Source: JAGPUQ01 sp050250395 | GTDB lineage: Bacteria > Pseudomonadota > Gammaproteobacteria > Pseudomonadales > Porticoccaceae | Direction: 5' to 3' | DNA: 64,000 bases | Assembly (NCBI GenBank): GCA_050250395.1 | Contig: JBFWOQ010000012.1 | Span: 11,367-75,366 of the forward strand | Shown: positions 25,891-35,290 of the stretch, piece after piece | Position numbering within the stretch: position 1 is the first letter of the stretch | Layout of the letters: the number at the start of each line of letters is the position of its first letter | Position numbers and translations under genes: made by a program | The notes under the pieces: generated by a model | The model's database searches: none | The model's input: the letters and a program-made list of their open reading frames with translations, nothing else | What the model was told of the DNA's origin: nothing

Positions 25891-26481
25891 ATGCAGAAGC
25901 TGAAACGAAGCGACCTGTGGTCGCTGGAGCAGTACGCGGAACAGCGTCCGAAATTTCGCCAGCAGGTGTTGGAGCACAAGCGCGCGCGGCAGGTAGGGCT
26001 TGGACCCCATGCGCGGGTCTATTTCGAGGACCGGCTCACCGTTCAGTATCAGATCCAGGAAATGCTGCGGATAGAGCGTATTTTTGAGCCCGCCGGCATT
26101 CAGGGTGAACTCGATGCCTACAATCCCCTGGTGCCGGATGGCGGCAACTTCAAGGCAACGTTCATGATCGAATACGAAGACCCCAGGGAGCGGCAAGCCG
26201 CGTTGGAGCGGTTATCCGGGATCGAAGACCGGGTTTGGCTACAGATTGCCGGCAACGAAAGGATCTATGCGATCGCGGACGAGGACATCGAGCGCGAACG
26301 GGATGGCAAAACGTCGGCGGTGCATTTTCTGCGCTACGAAATCCCGCCGGCGGCAAGCGCGGCCCTGCGCGCGGGCGCCGGTATCACGATGGGGATCGAT
26401 CATCCGAACTGCATGATCGATCCGGTGGCGGTCCCACACGAAGTGGTGGCATCCCTGTGCAACGACCTGGATCCTGCTTGA
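25891..26481 (+). CDS. DUF3501 family protein
   Basis: A 196-residue cytoplasmic protein from ATG 25891, preceded by GAGAGGC. MQKLKRSDLWSLEQYAEQRP, FEDRLTVQYQIQEMLRIERIFE and MGIDHPNCMIDP match what I remember of DUF3501, which commonly lies with rubrerythrin and an HdrD-like Fe-S protein. No metal cluster is evident. Function is unknown; context suggests a third component of a peroxide- or iron-related system. Confidence 0.85.
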   Translation: MQKLKRSDLWSLEQYAEQRPKFRQQVLEHKRARQVGLGPHARVYFEDRLTVQYQIQEMLRIERIFEPAGIQGELDAYNPLVPDGGNFKATFMIEYEDPRERQAALERLSGIEDRVWLQIAGNERIYAIADEDIERERDGKTSAVHFLRYEIPPAASAALRAGAGITMGIDHPNCMIDPVAVPHEVVASLCNDLDPA

Positions 26482-26551
26482 GCGCACAGAGAGGCGGCGG
26501 CATTCGCACACGGCGCGTGGAACGAGTCGGGTGTTCCGTTGTGGGACACGG

Positions 26552-27157
26552 TCACGGGCGAGGATTCCGCAGCAGGCGCGGCGCGCGATAAGGGGTTCTC
26601 GGCTCCCCTCGCGCCGACGGCGGATGAAAATCGTCGTCACGCGCATTGGGACCGTGACCGCGATGGTGCCATGCCGGGGAGCGATGGTGGTAATGGTCGC
26701 GGTTGCCGCGGATATGAATATCGTACGGCACGCCCCAATCCGGGTGAACATAGCGGTTGTAACCGGGATACCCAAGGATCTGGGGTGCGTAACCTATGGC
26801 TTCCGAGCCTTGATCCGGAGCGGGGCTTGCGGGAGGGAGCGGGAGCGGACGAGTTTCGGCCAGCGCTTTCTCTCGCAGCAAGCGGTCGTCACGCAAGCGG
26901 TTGGTGGTTTCCGCGATCTTGTCGATGCGCTTTTGCTGATCTTCTTCCGAGATGGCGGGATCGGGAGCGGTAACGCCCATATCCTCGACCACAACGGCCC
27001 CGGGGCTAGGCTTGTCGCCGTAGGTTACCCGCCCTTTGGCATCCGTCGATTTGTACACCTGGGTTTCCGCCCAGGTCCACGAGCCCTGGAGTGCCAGCAG
27101 GAGCACCAGAGGCCCCAGAATACCTGCTCGCATGCCGTCCACATTTCTGTATCGCAT
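26552..27157 (-). CDS. Secreted DUF4124 protein with histidine-rich tail
   Basis: From ATG 27157 (GGGGA about 7 bases upstream; a GTG codon directly before it is also possible). A signal peptide is followed by the DUF4124 motif: LGPLVLLLALQGSWTWA, then VYKSTDAKGRVTYGDKPSPG. A helical charged region (about 70-105) follows, then a tail rich in His, Arg and Tyr (HIRGNRDHYHHRSPAWHHRG). The role is unknown; the tail could bind metals or be simply low complexity. It converges on the DUF3501 gene. Confidence 0.78.
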   Translation of the reverse strand: MRYRNVDGMRAGILGPLVLLLALQGSWTWAETQVYKSTDAKGRVTYGDKPSPGAVVVEDMGVTAPDPAISEEDQQKRIDKIAETTNRLRDDRLLREKALAETRPLPLPPASPAPDQGSEAIGYAPQILGYPGYNRYVHPDWGVPYDIHIRGNRDHYHHRSPAWHHRGHGPNARDDDFHPPSARGEPRTPYRAPRLLRNPRP

Positions 27158-27458
27158 CACCGGATTCCCCAGGTGTTTGCTTCGTCGCTACTGAGACCGG
27201 CCGCACGCGGAAAAGATCGCAACCGGTTGTCCGGCCGGATGGTGATCCCCATTTTCGGCACTAGCGCTGCCAAAGAAAAGATCTCCGCGACCGGATCTCT
27301 TTTTGAGGTCTCCGATAGTCCCTCCGGTGGTGGATAACCTCGCGCATCGGAATAGACTAAGCCCTAGGAGCCGCTGATCGAAAGGCAGTGGTTGTGCGGC
27401 GATCCGGTTACCACAGAAGTTGTCTTCGTCTGCTGCGAATGCAATCGGGAGAGCGACA

Positions 27459-28013
27459 ATGGAACGACATTTCTTTGCCAGCGATAGCCTTCGGGATCTT
27501 GAAGTTCTGGAAATGGAGCTCGAACAACTGGGCGTCGTAAGACCACAGATTCATGTACTGAGCAATCTCGATAGTGAAGTGGCGCATCACCGGCTGCATG
27601 AGGTAAGCAGTCTGATGCGTACCGATGTGATTCGTAAAGGCCTGGTGGGGGCCTTGTGCGGGATTCTGGGCGGCGTGGCCGTATTGGTCATAGCGTCTAC
27701 TTCCGGTCTCGCAGCTCAGTTTGGGTGGATTCCCTTTGTTTTCCTGGCGGTAGTCGTGCTGGGATTTTGCACCTGGGAAGCGGGCTTTCTGGGCTTTCAG
27801 TTGCCCAACACCCGGTTTCGCCGTTTCCAAAGCATGCTTGACGAGGGGCGACACATCTTTTTTGTCGACTTGCGCTCCGATCAGCGCCCGCTGTTAGCGG
27901 ATGTGCTGGCGCGGCATCAGGGCCTCCAGACGCTCGGCACGGGTGAGGGCACGCCTTGGTGGCTTATTTCTCTGCAAGACAAGTTCCAGCGTTTTGCGCG
28001 CTGGGCGCCTTGA
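27459..28013 (+). CDS. Hypothetical two-segment membrane protein, 184 aa
   Basis: ATG 27459 follows CGGGAGAG. Order: a soluble N-terminal part (MERHFFASDSLRDLEVLEMELE) that resembles a small ferredoxin-like or ACT-type fold, two hydrophobic segments (LVGALCGILGGVAVLVIAS and WIPFVFLAVVVLGFCTW), then a C-terminal soluble part. This is similar to proteins labelled magnesium transporter or general-stress-type in gammaproteobacteria, but no function is established. The upstream extension of the frame is not supported by a ribosome site. Confidence 0.75.
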   Translation: MERHFFASDSLRDLEVLEMELEQLGVVRPQIHVLSNLDSEVAHHRLHEVSSLMRTDVIRKGLVGALCGILGGVAVLVIASTSGLAAQFGWIPFVFLAVVVLGFCTWEAGFLGFQLPNTRFRRFQSMLDEGRHIFFVDLRSDQRPLLADVLARHQGLQTLGTGEGTPWWLISLQDKFQRFARWAP

Positions 28014-28153
28014 TGTCCTGAACGATCACATCGCCGCCACCATGACCGGCGATGTGACCTTGCCGCGACACGTCTCGAACAAGCGGCTTTTCGCGGCAAA
28101 GCGACTTTCGGCTACCATTGCGCACCGTTGCGGTCGCGCAGTAGAGGTAGCCC

Positions 28154-29695
28154 ATGTATTTGACCAACGGCCTGCGACGCTGCGCGGAGCGCGACCCGGA
28201 TCGACTTGTTCTGGCGGGCGGAGGTCGTCAGCGGAGTTGGCGCGAATTCTGCGCTCGGGTCGCGCGGCTGGCGGGCGGATTGGTGTCCATAGGGCTAAAC
28301 CCCAACGACCGCGTTGCGATCCTTTCCCACAACGGCCCTGAATATTTCGAGTTCAGCTACGGCGTGCCCTGGGCGGGCGGGGTGATCGTGCCCCTCAACA
28401 ACAAGCTTACCGCCGCTGATCTGGTGTACATCCTGAATCACTCAGATACGCGGTTTCTCCTTGCCGACGAGGATTTCCGCACGTTGATCGAAAGTTTTTC
28501 CGGGCAGCTGGAATCGGTGGAAAAAACGCTTTATTTCGCGCCGGGTCGGGACGATAGCGCCTACGAAGACCTGATCGCCTCAATGTCCCCCCTCGACGAT
28601 CAACTGCGCGGCTACGAGGACATGGCGGGTATTTTTTACACCAGCGGCACGACCGGGCGCCCCAAGGGCGTGATGCTGAGCCACCGCAATCTGCTCTGGA
28701 ATGCCATGAGTGGCATCATCAACTATGGCCTGAGCGAGGAGACGGTCTATCTGCACGCCACGCCGTTGTTCCACGCCGCCGGTGGCTCGCGGGTATTCAC
28801 CATGGTCACTGCCGGCGTTACCAATGTCATTCTTCCGCGCTTTGATGTTCAGGAATTATTGGCAGCCATTGCGCGGCATCGCGTCACCAGCCTGCTGCTG
28901 GTGCCCACCATGATCAACCGGCTGGTGAACGATCCGGCGTTGGGCGATTACGACCTCTCCAGTCTGCGCACAATCGCCTACGGCGCTTCGCCCATGCCGC
29001 AGACGGTGCTCGCGGACGCCTTGCGGAAGCTTCCCGGCGTCGGCTTTTGTCAGGCCTACGGCATGACCGAGCTGTCGCCGGCGGCGACGTTTCTGGACAC
29101 GCGCTATCACGTTCTCGATGGCCCCGACGCCGGACGTCTGCGTTCCTGCGGACGTCCGGTATGGGGCGCCGACGTGTGCATCCTGGACCAGCAGGATCAG
29201 CCACTACCGACCGGCGAAGTCGGTGAAATAGCTGTGCGCGGACCCATGGTGATGCAGGGCTATTGGCGCGATCCCGAGGCAACCGCGCGAGCCGTGCGCG
29301 ATGGCTGGATGCATACCGGTGATGCCGGCTACCGGGATACCGACGGCTTTTTCTACATCGTCGACCGCATCAAGGACATGGTGATCACCGGCGGCGTCAA
29401 TGTGGCGTCGGTAGTGGTGGAGGATTGCATTCACGAACTGGAAGCAGTGAGTGAATGCGCCGTATTCGGTGTTCCGCATCCGGACTGGGTAGAGGCAGTG
29501 CATGCGGTGGTGGTGCCCCGTGTAGGCGCCCCGTTGACGGGGGAGGAGGTCATCGCCCATTGCCGCGCCCGGCTGGCCGCCTATCAGTGTCCGCGCTCGG
29601 TCGAGATCCGCGTCCAGCCGTTGCCCGTTTCCGGCACCGGCAAGATCATGAAAAACGAACTGCGGAAACCCTATTGGCAAAATCCCGGAGTTTGA
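28154..29695 (+). CDS. AMP-dependent acyl-CoA synthetase / ligase
   Basis: A 513-residue adenylate-forming enzyme that activates a carboxylic acid to its CoA thioester. Visible motifs: FYTSGTTGRPKGVMLSHRN (A3, about 161), QAYGMTELSP (A5), GWMHTGDAGYRDTDGFFYIVDR (A7-A8) and GTGKIMKNELRKP with the catalytic lysine near the C-terminus. The substrate, probably a fatty or aromatic acid, cannot be read. It stands alone on this strand, next to genes that could belong to degradation of organic compounds. Confidence 0.92.
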   Translation: MYLTNGLRRCAERDPDRLVLAGGGRQRSWREFCARVARLAGGLVSIGLNPNDRVAILSHNGPEYFEFSYGVPWAGGVIVPLNNKLTAADLVYILNHSDTRFLLADEDFRTLIESFSGQLESVEKTLYFAPGRDDSAYEDLIASMSPLDDQLRGYEDMAGIFYTSGTTGRPKGVMLSHRNLLWNAMSGIINYGLSEETVYLHATPLFHAAGGSRVFTMVTAGVTNVILPRFDVQELLAAIARHRVTSLLLVPTMINRLVNDPALGDYDLSSLRTIAYGASPMPQTVLADALRKLPGVGFCQAYGMTELSPAATFLDTRYHVLDGPDAGRLRSCGRPVWGADVCILDQQDQPLPTGEVGEIAVRGPMVMQGYWRDPEATARAVRDGWMHTGDAGYRDTDGFFYIVDRIKDMVITGGVNVASVVVEDCIHELEAVSECAVFGVPHPDWVEAVHAVVVPRVGAPLTGEEVIAHCRARLAAYQCPRSVEIRVQPLPVSGTGKIMKNELRKPYWQNPGV

Positions 29696-29757
29696 GTACT
29701 GCGACCTGCCCCCAGATTGGTGAACCGGATAAAAATAGCTATGCAACAGTGAAGCGA

Positions 29758-30108
29758 TCAACCAATGCGACTGCGAAACATGAAAAACACCGCGCCAACC
29801 AGACAGAGTCCCGCCCACAGGTAATCGAGTTTCAGCGGCTCCTTTAGATAGAGCGCGGCAAAGGGCACGAACACGCTGAGGGTGATGATTTCCTGAATGA
29901 TCTTCAGCTCGCCCACGCTGAGCACGGTGTAACCAATGCGGTTGGCGGGCACCTGGAACAGGTATTCCAGCAGCGCGATGCCCCAGCTGGCCAGTGCCGC
30001 GACCAGCCAGGGCTTGTGGTTGAGTTCGCGCAGGTGGGCGTACCAGGCGAAGGTCATGAACACGTTGCTGCACAGCAGCAATGCGATGGCAGCGATTACG
30101 GGCGGCAT
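29758..30108 (-). CDS. DUF486 family membrane protein
   Basis: A 116-residue protein from ATG 30108 with four hydrophobic stretches, as usual for this family: MPPVIAAIALLLCSNVFMTF, WLVAALASWGIALLEYLF, IIQEIITLSVFVPFAALYL and YLWAGLCLVGAVFFMF. The segment FQVPANRIGY with SVGELKIIQEIITL is characteristic of DUF486, which is related to small drug/metabolite transporters. A much longer open frame continues upstream antisense to the propeller gene; the part before 30108 is a shadow. Confidence 0.9.
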   Translation of the reverse strand: MPPVIAAIALLLCSNVFMTFAWYAHLRELNHKPWLVAALASWGIALLEYLFQVPANRIGYTVLSVGELKIIQEIITLSVFVPFAALYLKEPLKLDYLWAGLCLVGAVFFMFRSRIG

Positions 30109-30152
30109 GCGCGACTCCGCGCGACGTCGGGGGCGGCGAGGCGCATGAATGG

Positions 30153-31724
30153 TCAGTCCGGAGAGAGCCGCAGGATGCTGCCCTCGCCATCGGCAGCGAT
30201 CAGCAGGCCGCCCCGGTGATCCACGCAGAGGCCGCCGGCAAAGTCGAGCGGGCAGATCGCGCCCACCGGCAGGTTCTCGGCGATGACCGAGGTGCTGCCG
30301 GGATCGCCGAGATTGATTTTGTGGAGCGCACGCTGACCGCGGTCGAGCACATGGAGCCAGCCATCCAGGCAGGCCAGCCCGCGCGGATCCTGGAGGCCGC
30401 CGATCAGCGTAGTGGCGGCTCCGTCGCGGATGCGTATCACCCGTCCGGCGCCATTTTCCGATACGTGAAGTTCGCCATTGGCGTAGAGTACGTCCGTGGG
30501 GCGGTTCAGCCCCGATAACAGGGGCGTGATCGCGCCGTCCGCCCCGATCCGCAGCACGGCGCCGTCGCCGGCGCGCACCACATGGATCACGCCATCGGCG
30601 CCCGCGCAGAGTCCCTTGAGCTCGCCCAGTTTCTCCGCCTGCGCGCGCGCCTTGCCGGACGCGATGTCGTAGCGCAGTACGTCGCCGCGGGCGGTGGTCA
30701 TGAGGATTTCGCCGGGATTTCCCGCCGCCACGGCGCGCACAAAGCGCGGCGCCGATTTGTCGAGAGGGCTGCCGATGTGGCTTACCTGTCCGGTCGCGGA
30801 CAGCGCGGCCAAACTCAATCCATCGACGACCAGCGCGACGCCGGAAGGATCGCAGGCGATGCCCCAGGGCCCGACCCAGCCCGGCTCCACCAGCACCCGT
30901 TCGCGGTGGCTGCCATCGGTGGCGACTTCCGCGACGCCGCCATCCACATAGTGGGAGAGGAAGAGTTTGCCCGCACGGTCGATGGCCAGGTTGTCGATGC
31001 CGGGACGCACGCGGGCGATCACTTGCCAACGGCCGGTGGCGATGTCGATGTGTGCGACTTCGCCGTTGCCGGCCTGGGGCGAGAGCAGTTCGCCCGCCGG
31101 GGTGAACTTGCAGGCGGTGGGAAACGACAGTCCGTCGGTGACTTTCTCCCGCGCGCCGGTCTCGGGGTCGGCGCGCCAGATCTCGCCGCGCGGCACCAGG
31201 GGGAAATACAACTTGCCGTCCGGCCCGCCGGCGAGAGCATTGGGGCCATCGAGGTCATCGGCAATCAGTCGGGGCGGGCGACTGCCATCGGGATAGAGTT
31301 CGAACAGGCGACCGCCGGGACGGTGTTCGTCGATGAACAGACGATTTCCGAATACCGTGACGCCGTTGGCGCTGGGCAGCGCGTCGGCAACGATATCGAT
31401 GCGGCCATCGGGCCTGCGCCGACTGACCCGGGCGCTCATCACCTCCGTCGCATACATATTGCCTTGCGCATCGAAGGCGACATCGTCGGGGCCGGTGATG
31501 GCGCGCCCGTTGGGTGCTATGTGATCGAGCGCGGAGGTAGCGGTATCGATGGCGGTGACCTGGCTGCCCATGGCCTGGGCGACATAGAGCCGGCCGTCCG
31601 GACCGAACTGCATGCCGTTGGCGCCGAACAGCGCGCTTGCTTGCGTCACCCGCTCCAGTCGCCATCCCTTGGTCAGGGCGATGACGCCGGCGTCGGGGCC
31701 GTGCAGTGCGAGAAATCGATTCAT
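30153..31724 (-). CDS. SMP-30/NHL-type beta-propeller protein
   Basis: A 523-residue protein built from recurring blades with the pattern G-P-D-G-x-L-Y-V-A (for example FGPDGRLYVAQ, AGGPDGKLYFP, DRAGKLFLSH, VDHRGGLLIAADGEG). It looks like two propellers in tandem, as in SMP-30/gluconolactonase or NHL proteins. There is no signal peptide. A second protein of the same type is encoded at 55355-57070. The gene precedes DUF486 on the same strand and follows the amidohydrolase. The substrate is unknown. Confidence 0.85.
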   Translation of the reverse strand: MNRFLALHGPDAGVIALTKGWRLERVTQASALFGANGMQFGPDGRLYVAQAMGSQVTAIDTATSALDHIAPNGRAITGPDDVAFDAQGNMYATEVMSARVSRRRPDGRIDIVADALPSANGVTVFGNRLFIDEHRPGGRLFELYPDGSRPPRLIADDLDGPNALAGGPDGKLYFPLVPRGEIWRADPETGAREKVTDGLSFPTACKFTPAGELLSPQAGNGEVAHIDIATGRWQVIARVRPGIDNLAIDRAGKLFLSHYVDGGVAEVATDGSHRERVLVEPGWVGPWGIACDPSGVALVVDGLSLAALSATGQVSHIGSPLDKSAPRFVRAVAAGNPGEILMTTARGDVLRYDIASGKARAQAEKLGELKGLCAGADGVIHVVRAGDGAVLRIGADGAITPLLSGLNRPTDVLYANGELHVSENGAGRVIRIRDGAATTLIGGLQDPRGLACLDGWLHVLDRGQRALHKINLGDPGSTSVIAENLPVGAICPLDFAGGLCVDHRGGLLIAADGEGSILRLSPD

Positions 31725-31802
31725 GGGAGCTCCCGGTCAGCTAGTGGATGCCGGGATTGTCATGCCAGCCCCAGGCTGCGGCAACAGGGTATTTGCGAGC
31801 AT

Positions 31803-31836
31803 AAAAAAACCGCCGTCGCCCCGGGGACGACGGCGG
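31803..31836 (-). terminator. Intrinsic terminator of the amidohydrolase gene
   Basis: On the reverse strand CCGCCGTCG (31836-31828) pairs with CGACGGCGG (31818-31810) around a 9-base loop, followed by seven T (31809-31803). It lies 16 bases after the amidohydrolase stop and ahead of the propeller gene, so the two leftward genes are probably transcribed separately. Confidence 0.9.
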
Positions 31837-31851
31837 CGCTGACCGCGTCGG

Positions 31852-32973
31852 TTACTGAACCTGGATCGGCAGGTTGAACAGTTTCTTCACGTTGTCGTGC
31901 CGCACGGCGTTTTTCTGCGCTTCGCTCAGGTGCGCCATCTGCTCCGCCAGAATCGCCTGAGAGTTGGGCCAGGTCGCGTCCGTGTGCGGATAGTCGTTGG
32001 CCCAGATGAGGCAGCCGGCATCGACGATGCTCTGGTTCAGATAGGCCGTGGCATCGTCCTGGAAGGTGAAGGAGACATTCTTGGTGATGTACTCGCTCGG
32101 CATCTTCTTGAGCGTGGACTCGGCGATCGCGCCCAGGCGCTTGATGGCGTGATCGGCACGGTACGCGTAGTGCGGGATCCAGCCGGCGTCGGCTTCGGCG
32201 ATCACCATCTTGAGATTGGGGTGCCTGTCGAAGTTGCCACCGAACAGGAATACGCCCAGCACATCCTGAACACTGCGCATGATGTTCATGAAGCCGTTGG
32301 CCAACGCGCCGCGTTTGGGAGCCAGGGCTTCCTTCACGCTGTTGTCATCGGAGGTCAGGATGTGGAAGCAGACCGGCATGTCGAGGTCGGTCGCGCACTC
32401 CCACAGTGCATCGTAATCGGGATGGTCGTAATCGGCGTGCTGGGGACGGCCCGGCATCATCATGCCTACCATGCCCATTTCCTTGGCCTTGCGGAAGTCC
32501 TTGATCGTCTCGTCCACGCTTTCGGCCGCGGTTTGAGCCAGTCCGAACAACCGGTTGGGGGCGCCGCCACAGAAGGTTTCGAGCCAGCGGTTGTAGGCGC
32601 GCATGCAGGCGGACTTGTAGGCGAAGTCCTTGTGGGTGCAGAGCACCATGCCGATCGAGGCGTAGATGATCTCGGCGCAGACGCCGTCGCGATCCTGGGC
32701 TTCGGTGCGAAATTTCGGGTCCCAGGCTGCCTTGGGGATGTCCTCGAATTTGCTGTTACGAAATTTGCCGAGTTCGTTGGCGGGAACGCCGGCGGCACCC
32801 AGGAGCGCAACCGGGATGACATCGTCGACACCGGGAATGTGAAAGATATGCCCGCCGCCGGGCGCATCCATGATCCGGGGAGCCTGGTCGCGATACTTGG
32901 GTTCGATGAAGTCGATATAACAGTTTGGCGGCTCGACAATATGCGAATCCGCGGAGATCGCCGGTTTGATCAT
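31852..32973 (-). CDS. Amidohydrolase-family metal enzyme (amidohydrolase 2 type)
   Basis: A 373-residue TIM-barrel hydrolase or decarboxylase from ATG 32973 (GAGG upstream). The N-terminal ISADSHIVEPP provides the first metal-ligand motif. PVCFHILTSDD supplies a histidine ligand, and WANDYPHTDATWPNS near the C-terminus is the typical (S/N)DYPH-W-P motif with the active-site Asp. Relatives decarboxylate or hydrolyse aromatic and cyclic acids. An upstream extension to 33063 is not supported by a ribosome site. It ends in a strong terminator. Confidence 0.9.
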   Translation of the reverse strand: MIKPAISADSHIVEPPNCYIDFIEPKYRDQAPRIMDAPGGGHIFHIPGVDDVIPVALLGAAGVPANELGKFRNSKFEDIPKAAWDPKFRTEAQDRDGVCAEIIYASIGMVLCTHKDFAYKSACMRAYNRWLETFCGGAPNRLFGLAQTAAESVDETIKDFRKAKEMGMVGMMMPGRPQHADYDHPDYDALWECATDLDMPVCFHILTSDDNSVKEALAPKRGALANGFMNIMRSVQDVLGVFLFGGNFDRHPNLKMVIAEADAGWIPHYAYRADHAIKRLGAIAESTLKKMPSEYITKNVSFTFQDDATAYLNQSIVDAGCLIWANDYPHTDATWPNSQAILAEQMAHLSEAQKNAVRHDNVKKLFNLPIQVQ

Positions 32974-33329
32974 GACAGAAGGCCTCTTGCTTGAGAGTGT
33001 GGAGAATCGGGTGTTGGTCTCGGTTTGGCCAGGGAACCCCCGGCGGGCGTCAGTACTCCACAATGCTACCCATAAGTCAATGTTGATACTAAAGCGTATA
33101 GTGAAATCTCGGTGGACCGTCAGTCAGCCTGTATGGCGGCGTGTGCCGTTTTTCGCGCCTTGCCAGCGGCGAGGGTGCCGGTGAGGCATGTTTCCTATTG
33201 GTTACGGCCCCGCTGGAATCCCCTGGCAGCGGTCTTTCAACAAGCTGTTAGAATCGCCCCGCCTGCCGCCTGGTTGCCGCGCGGCACGGATATGCGAACC
33301 TGGCCCTTCGATCCAATGATGAGAACTCC
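32974..33329. other. Intergenic region between amidohydrolase and kup
   Basis: 356 bases without a gene, holding the divergent control signals of the two genes. ATAC (33086-33089) and GTAT (33096-33099) form a small inverted repeat in an AT-rich patch, a possible operator. TTTCAACAAGCTG followed by TTAG at 33235-33251 matches one end of the inverted-repeat element found at 38581 and 52429. Confidence 0.5.
33235..33251. repeat. Single-end remnant of MITE family 1
   Basis: TTTCAACAAGCTG-TTAG equals the right end of the elements at 38581-38729 and 52429-52562, including the YTAR tetramer. No matching left end is found nearby, so this is a decayed or partial copy, or chance. Confidence 0.5.
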
Positions 33330-35234
33330 GTGACATCGTCCGAAAACGAGCATCCCCCCACCGACACATCCACCGAAAAGCGCATGTTGCCGCTTGCCCT
33401 CGCGGCGATCGGCGTGGTGTACGGGGATATCGGTACCAGTCCCCTGTACACCTTGCGGGAAGTGTTTAGCGGGCCTCATTCGCTCCCTCTTTCACCCGGC
33501 AATCTGCTCGGAATACTGTCGCTGGTGTTCTGGGCGCTGTTCACCGTGATTACCCTCAAATACGTCATTTTCATGATGCGCGCCGACAACCGCGGCGAAG
33601 GCGGCATCATGGCGCTGATCGCGCTGACGCTGCGCGCGGTGAAACGCCACCCACGGCTGCGTTGGGTGCTGATGTCGCTGGGGCTATTCGGGGCGGCCCT
33701 GTTCTACGGCGATGGGGTAATCACGCCGGCTATCTCGGTGCTGAGCGCCGTGGAGGGGCTGAAGGTCGCCGCGCCGGCGCTGGAGTTTTACGTGGTGCCC
33801 GCGACCTTGGTCATACTGATCCTGTTGTTCGTGGTTCAGGCACGGGGAACCGGCAGCATGGGCAGGCTGTTTGGGCCCGTCATGTGCCTGTGGTTTCTGG
33901 TGCTCGCAGTCCTTGGAACCATAAGCATCCTTGCCGAGCCATCGGTACTCAAGGCTGTCAATCCGCTTTATGCGGCACGGTTCTTTCTCGCTAATCAGTG
34001 GCATGGCTTCCTGGCGCTGGGGGCAGTGGTACTGGCGGTGACCGGCGGCGAAGCCCTCTACGCGGACATGGGACATTTCGGCCGGCGCCCCATTCGGTTC
34101 GCCTGGCTCTGGTATGTATGGCCGGCATTGCTGCTGAATTATTTCGGTCAGGGCGCGCTGCTGCTGCGCGATCCTGCCGCCGCCGAAAGTCCTTTCTATC
34201 TGCTGGCGCCTTCCTGGGCGCTGTATCCCCTGGTGCTGCTGGCCACGGCGGCGACCGTGATCGCCTCGCAGGCGGTTATTTCAGGGACGTTTTCGGTGAC
34301 ACGGCAGGCCATGCAACTGGGTTACTGCCCCCGTCTGGAAGTGGTTCATACGTCCGATCGGGAGATCGGGCAGGTGTATATCCCCCTGGTCAACTGGGGC
34401 TTGCTGGCAGGGGTGGTCCTGCTGGTCCTGCTGTTCCGGTCATCGTCCAATCTGGCGGCGGCCTACGGCATCGCGGTCACCGGTACCATGGCGATCGATA
34501 CGATACTGGCCGCGGTGGTAGCGGCGACTCTATGGTCCTGGGGCCGGTTCCCGGCGATCGTCTGCGCCCTGAGTTTCCTGGTGGTGGATCTGGCCTTCTT
34601 TGGCGCCTGTGCCGCGAAACTACTTCATGGCGGCTGGATGCCGGTGGTGGTCGCCATCGCGATGTTTACGCTGCTCTCGACCTGGAAGCGGGGTCGCGAA
34701 TTGCTGCTGCAACGTCTTGGCAGCGGTGCGGTCGATATCGATTCGTTTCTTGCCGGCATCGCCGCCCATCCGCTGCCCAGAGTTCCGGGCACAGCGGTTT
34801 TCATGACGGCGAGCCTCGAAGGGGTGCCCCACGCGCTGCTCCATAACCTGATTCACAACAAGGTGCTGCACGAGCGGGTCGTCTTGTTGACGGTGACCAA
34901 CGAAGACGTTCCCCATGTTCCTGTCGAAGAGCGCGTTGCAATCGAACCCCTGGCGGAGAATTTCTATCGGCTGCTGCTGCGCTACGGTTTCAAGGACGAA
35001 CCCGATGTGCCCGCGGCGCTGGAAGCCTGCAGCGTGTTCGGGATCGAGTTCCGTTTGATGGAGACTTCGTTCTTCTTCAGCCGCGAGACCCTGATTTCCA
35101 CCAAGGTGCCGGGCATGGCGCGGTGGCGAGAGAAGCTGTTCATCAGCATGGCGCGCAATGCCGCCGGTGCCATGACGTTTTTCCGCATTCCCACCAACCG
35201 GGTGGTGGAGCTGGGTAGTCAGGTCGAACTTTGA
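33330..35234 (+). CDS. kup: Low-affinity potassium uptake protein Kup
   Basis: KUP/HAK/KT-type potassium-proton symporter, 634 residues against 622 in E. coli. The signature VVYGDIGTSPLYTLREVF is near residue 30, followed by about 12 hydrophobic segments up to about residue 440 and a cytoplasmic C-terminal domain. RADNRGEGGIMALIALTL and FYGDGVITPAISVLSAVEGL are further family motifs. The start GTG 33330 is the first of the frame. The gene is divergent from the amidohydrolase. Confidence 0.95.
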   Translation: MTSSENEHPPTDTSTEKRMLPLALAAIGVVYGDIGTSPLYTLREVFSGPHSLPLSPGNLLGILSLVFWALFTVITLKYVIFMMRADNRGEGGIMALIALTLRAVKRHPRLRWVLMSLGLFGAALFYGDGVITPAISVLSAVEGLKVAAPALEFYVVPATLVILILLFVVQARGTGSMGRLFGPVMCLWFLVLAVLGTISILAEPSVLKAVNPLYAARFFLANQWHGFLALGAVVLAVTGGEALYADMGHFGRRPIRFAWLWYVWPALLLNYFGQGALLLRDPAAAESPFYLLAPSWALYPLVLLATAATVIASQAVISGTFSVTRQAMQLGYCPRLEVVHTSDREIGQVYIPLVNWGLLAGVVLLVLLFRSSSNLAAAYGIAVTGTMAIDTILAAVVAATLWSWGRFPAIVCALSFLVVDLAFFGACAAKLLHGGWMPVVVAIAMFTLLSTWKRGRELLLQRLGSGAVDIDSFLAGIAAHPLPRVPGTAVFMTASLEGVPHALLHNLIHNKVLHERVVLLTVTNEDVPHVPVEERVAIEPLAENFYRLLLRYGFKDEPDVPAALEACSVFGIEFRLMETSFFFSRETLISTKVPGMARWREKLFISMARNAAGAMTFFRIPTNRVVELGSQVEL

Positions 35235-35290
35235 TCTTCCCGGCCCTTGTCTGGCGTTGAACCACGGATCACCAGCCCTTCCCTCCGGCC

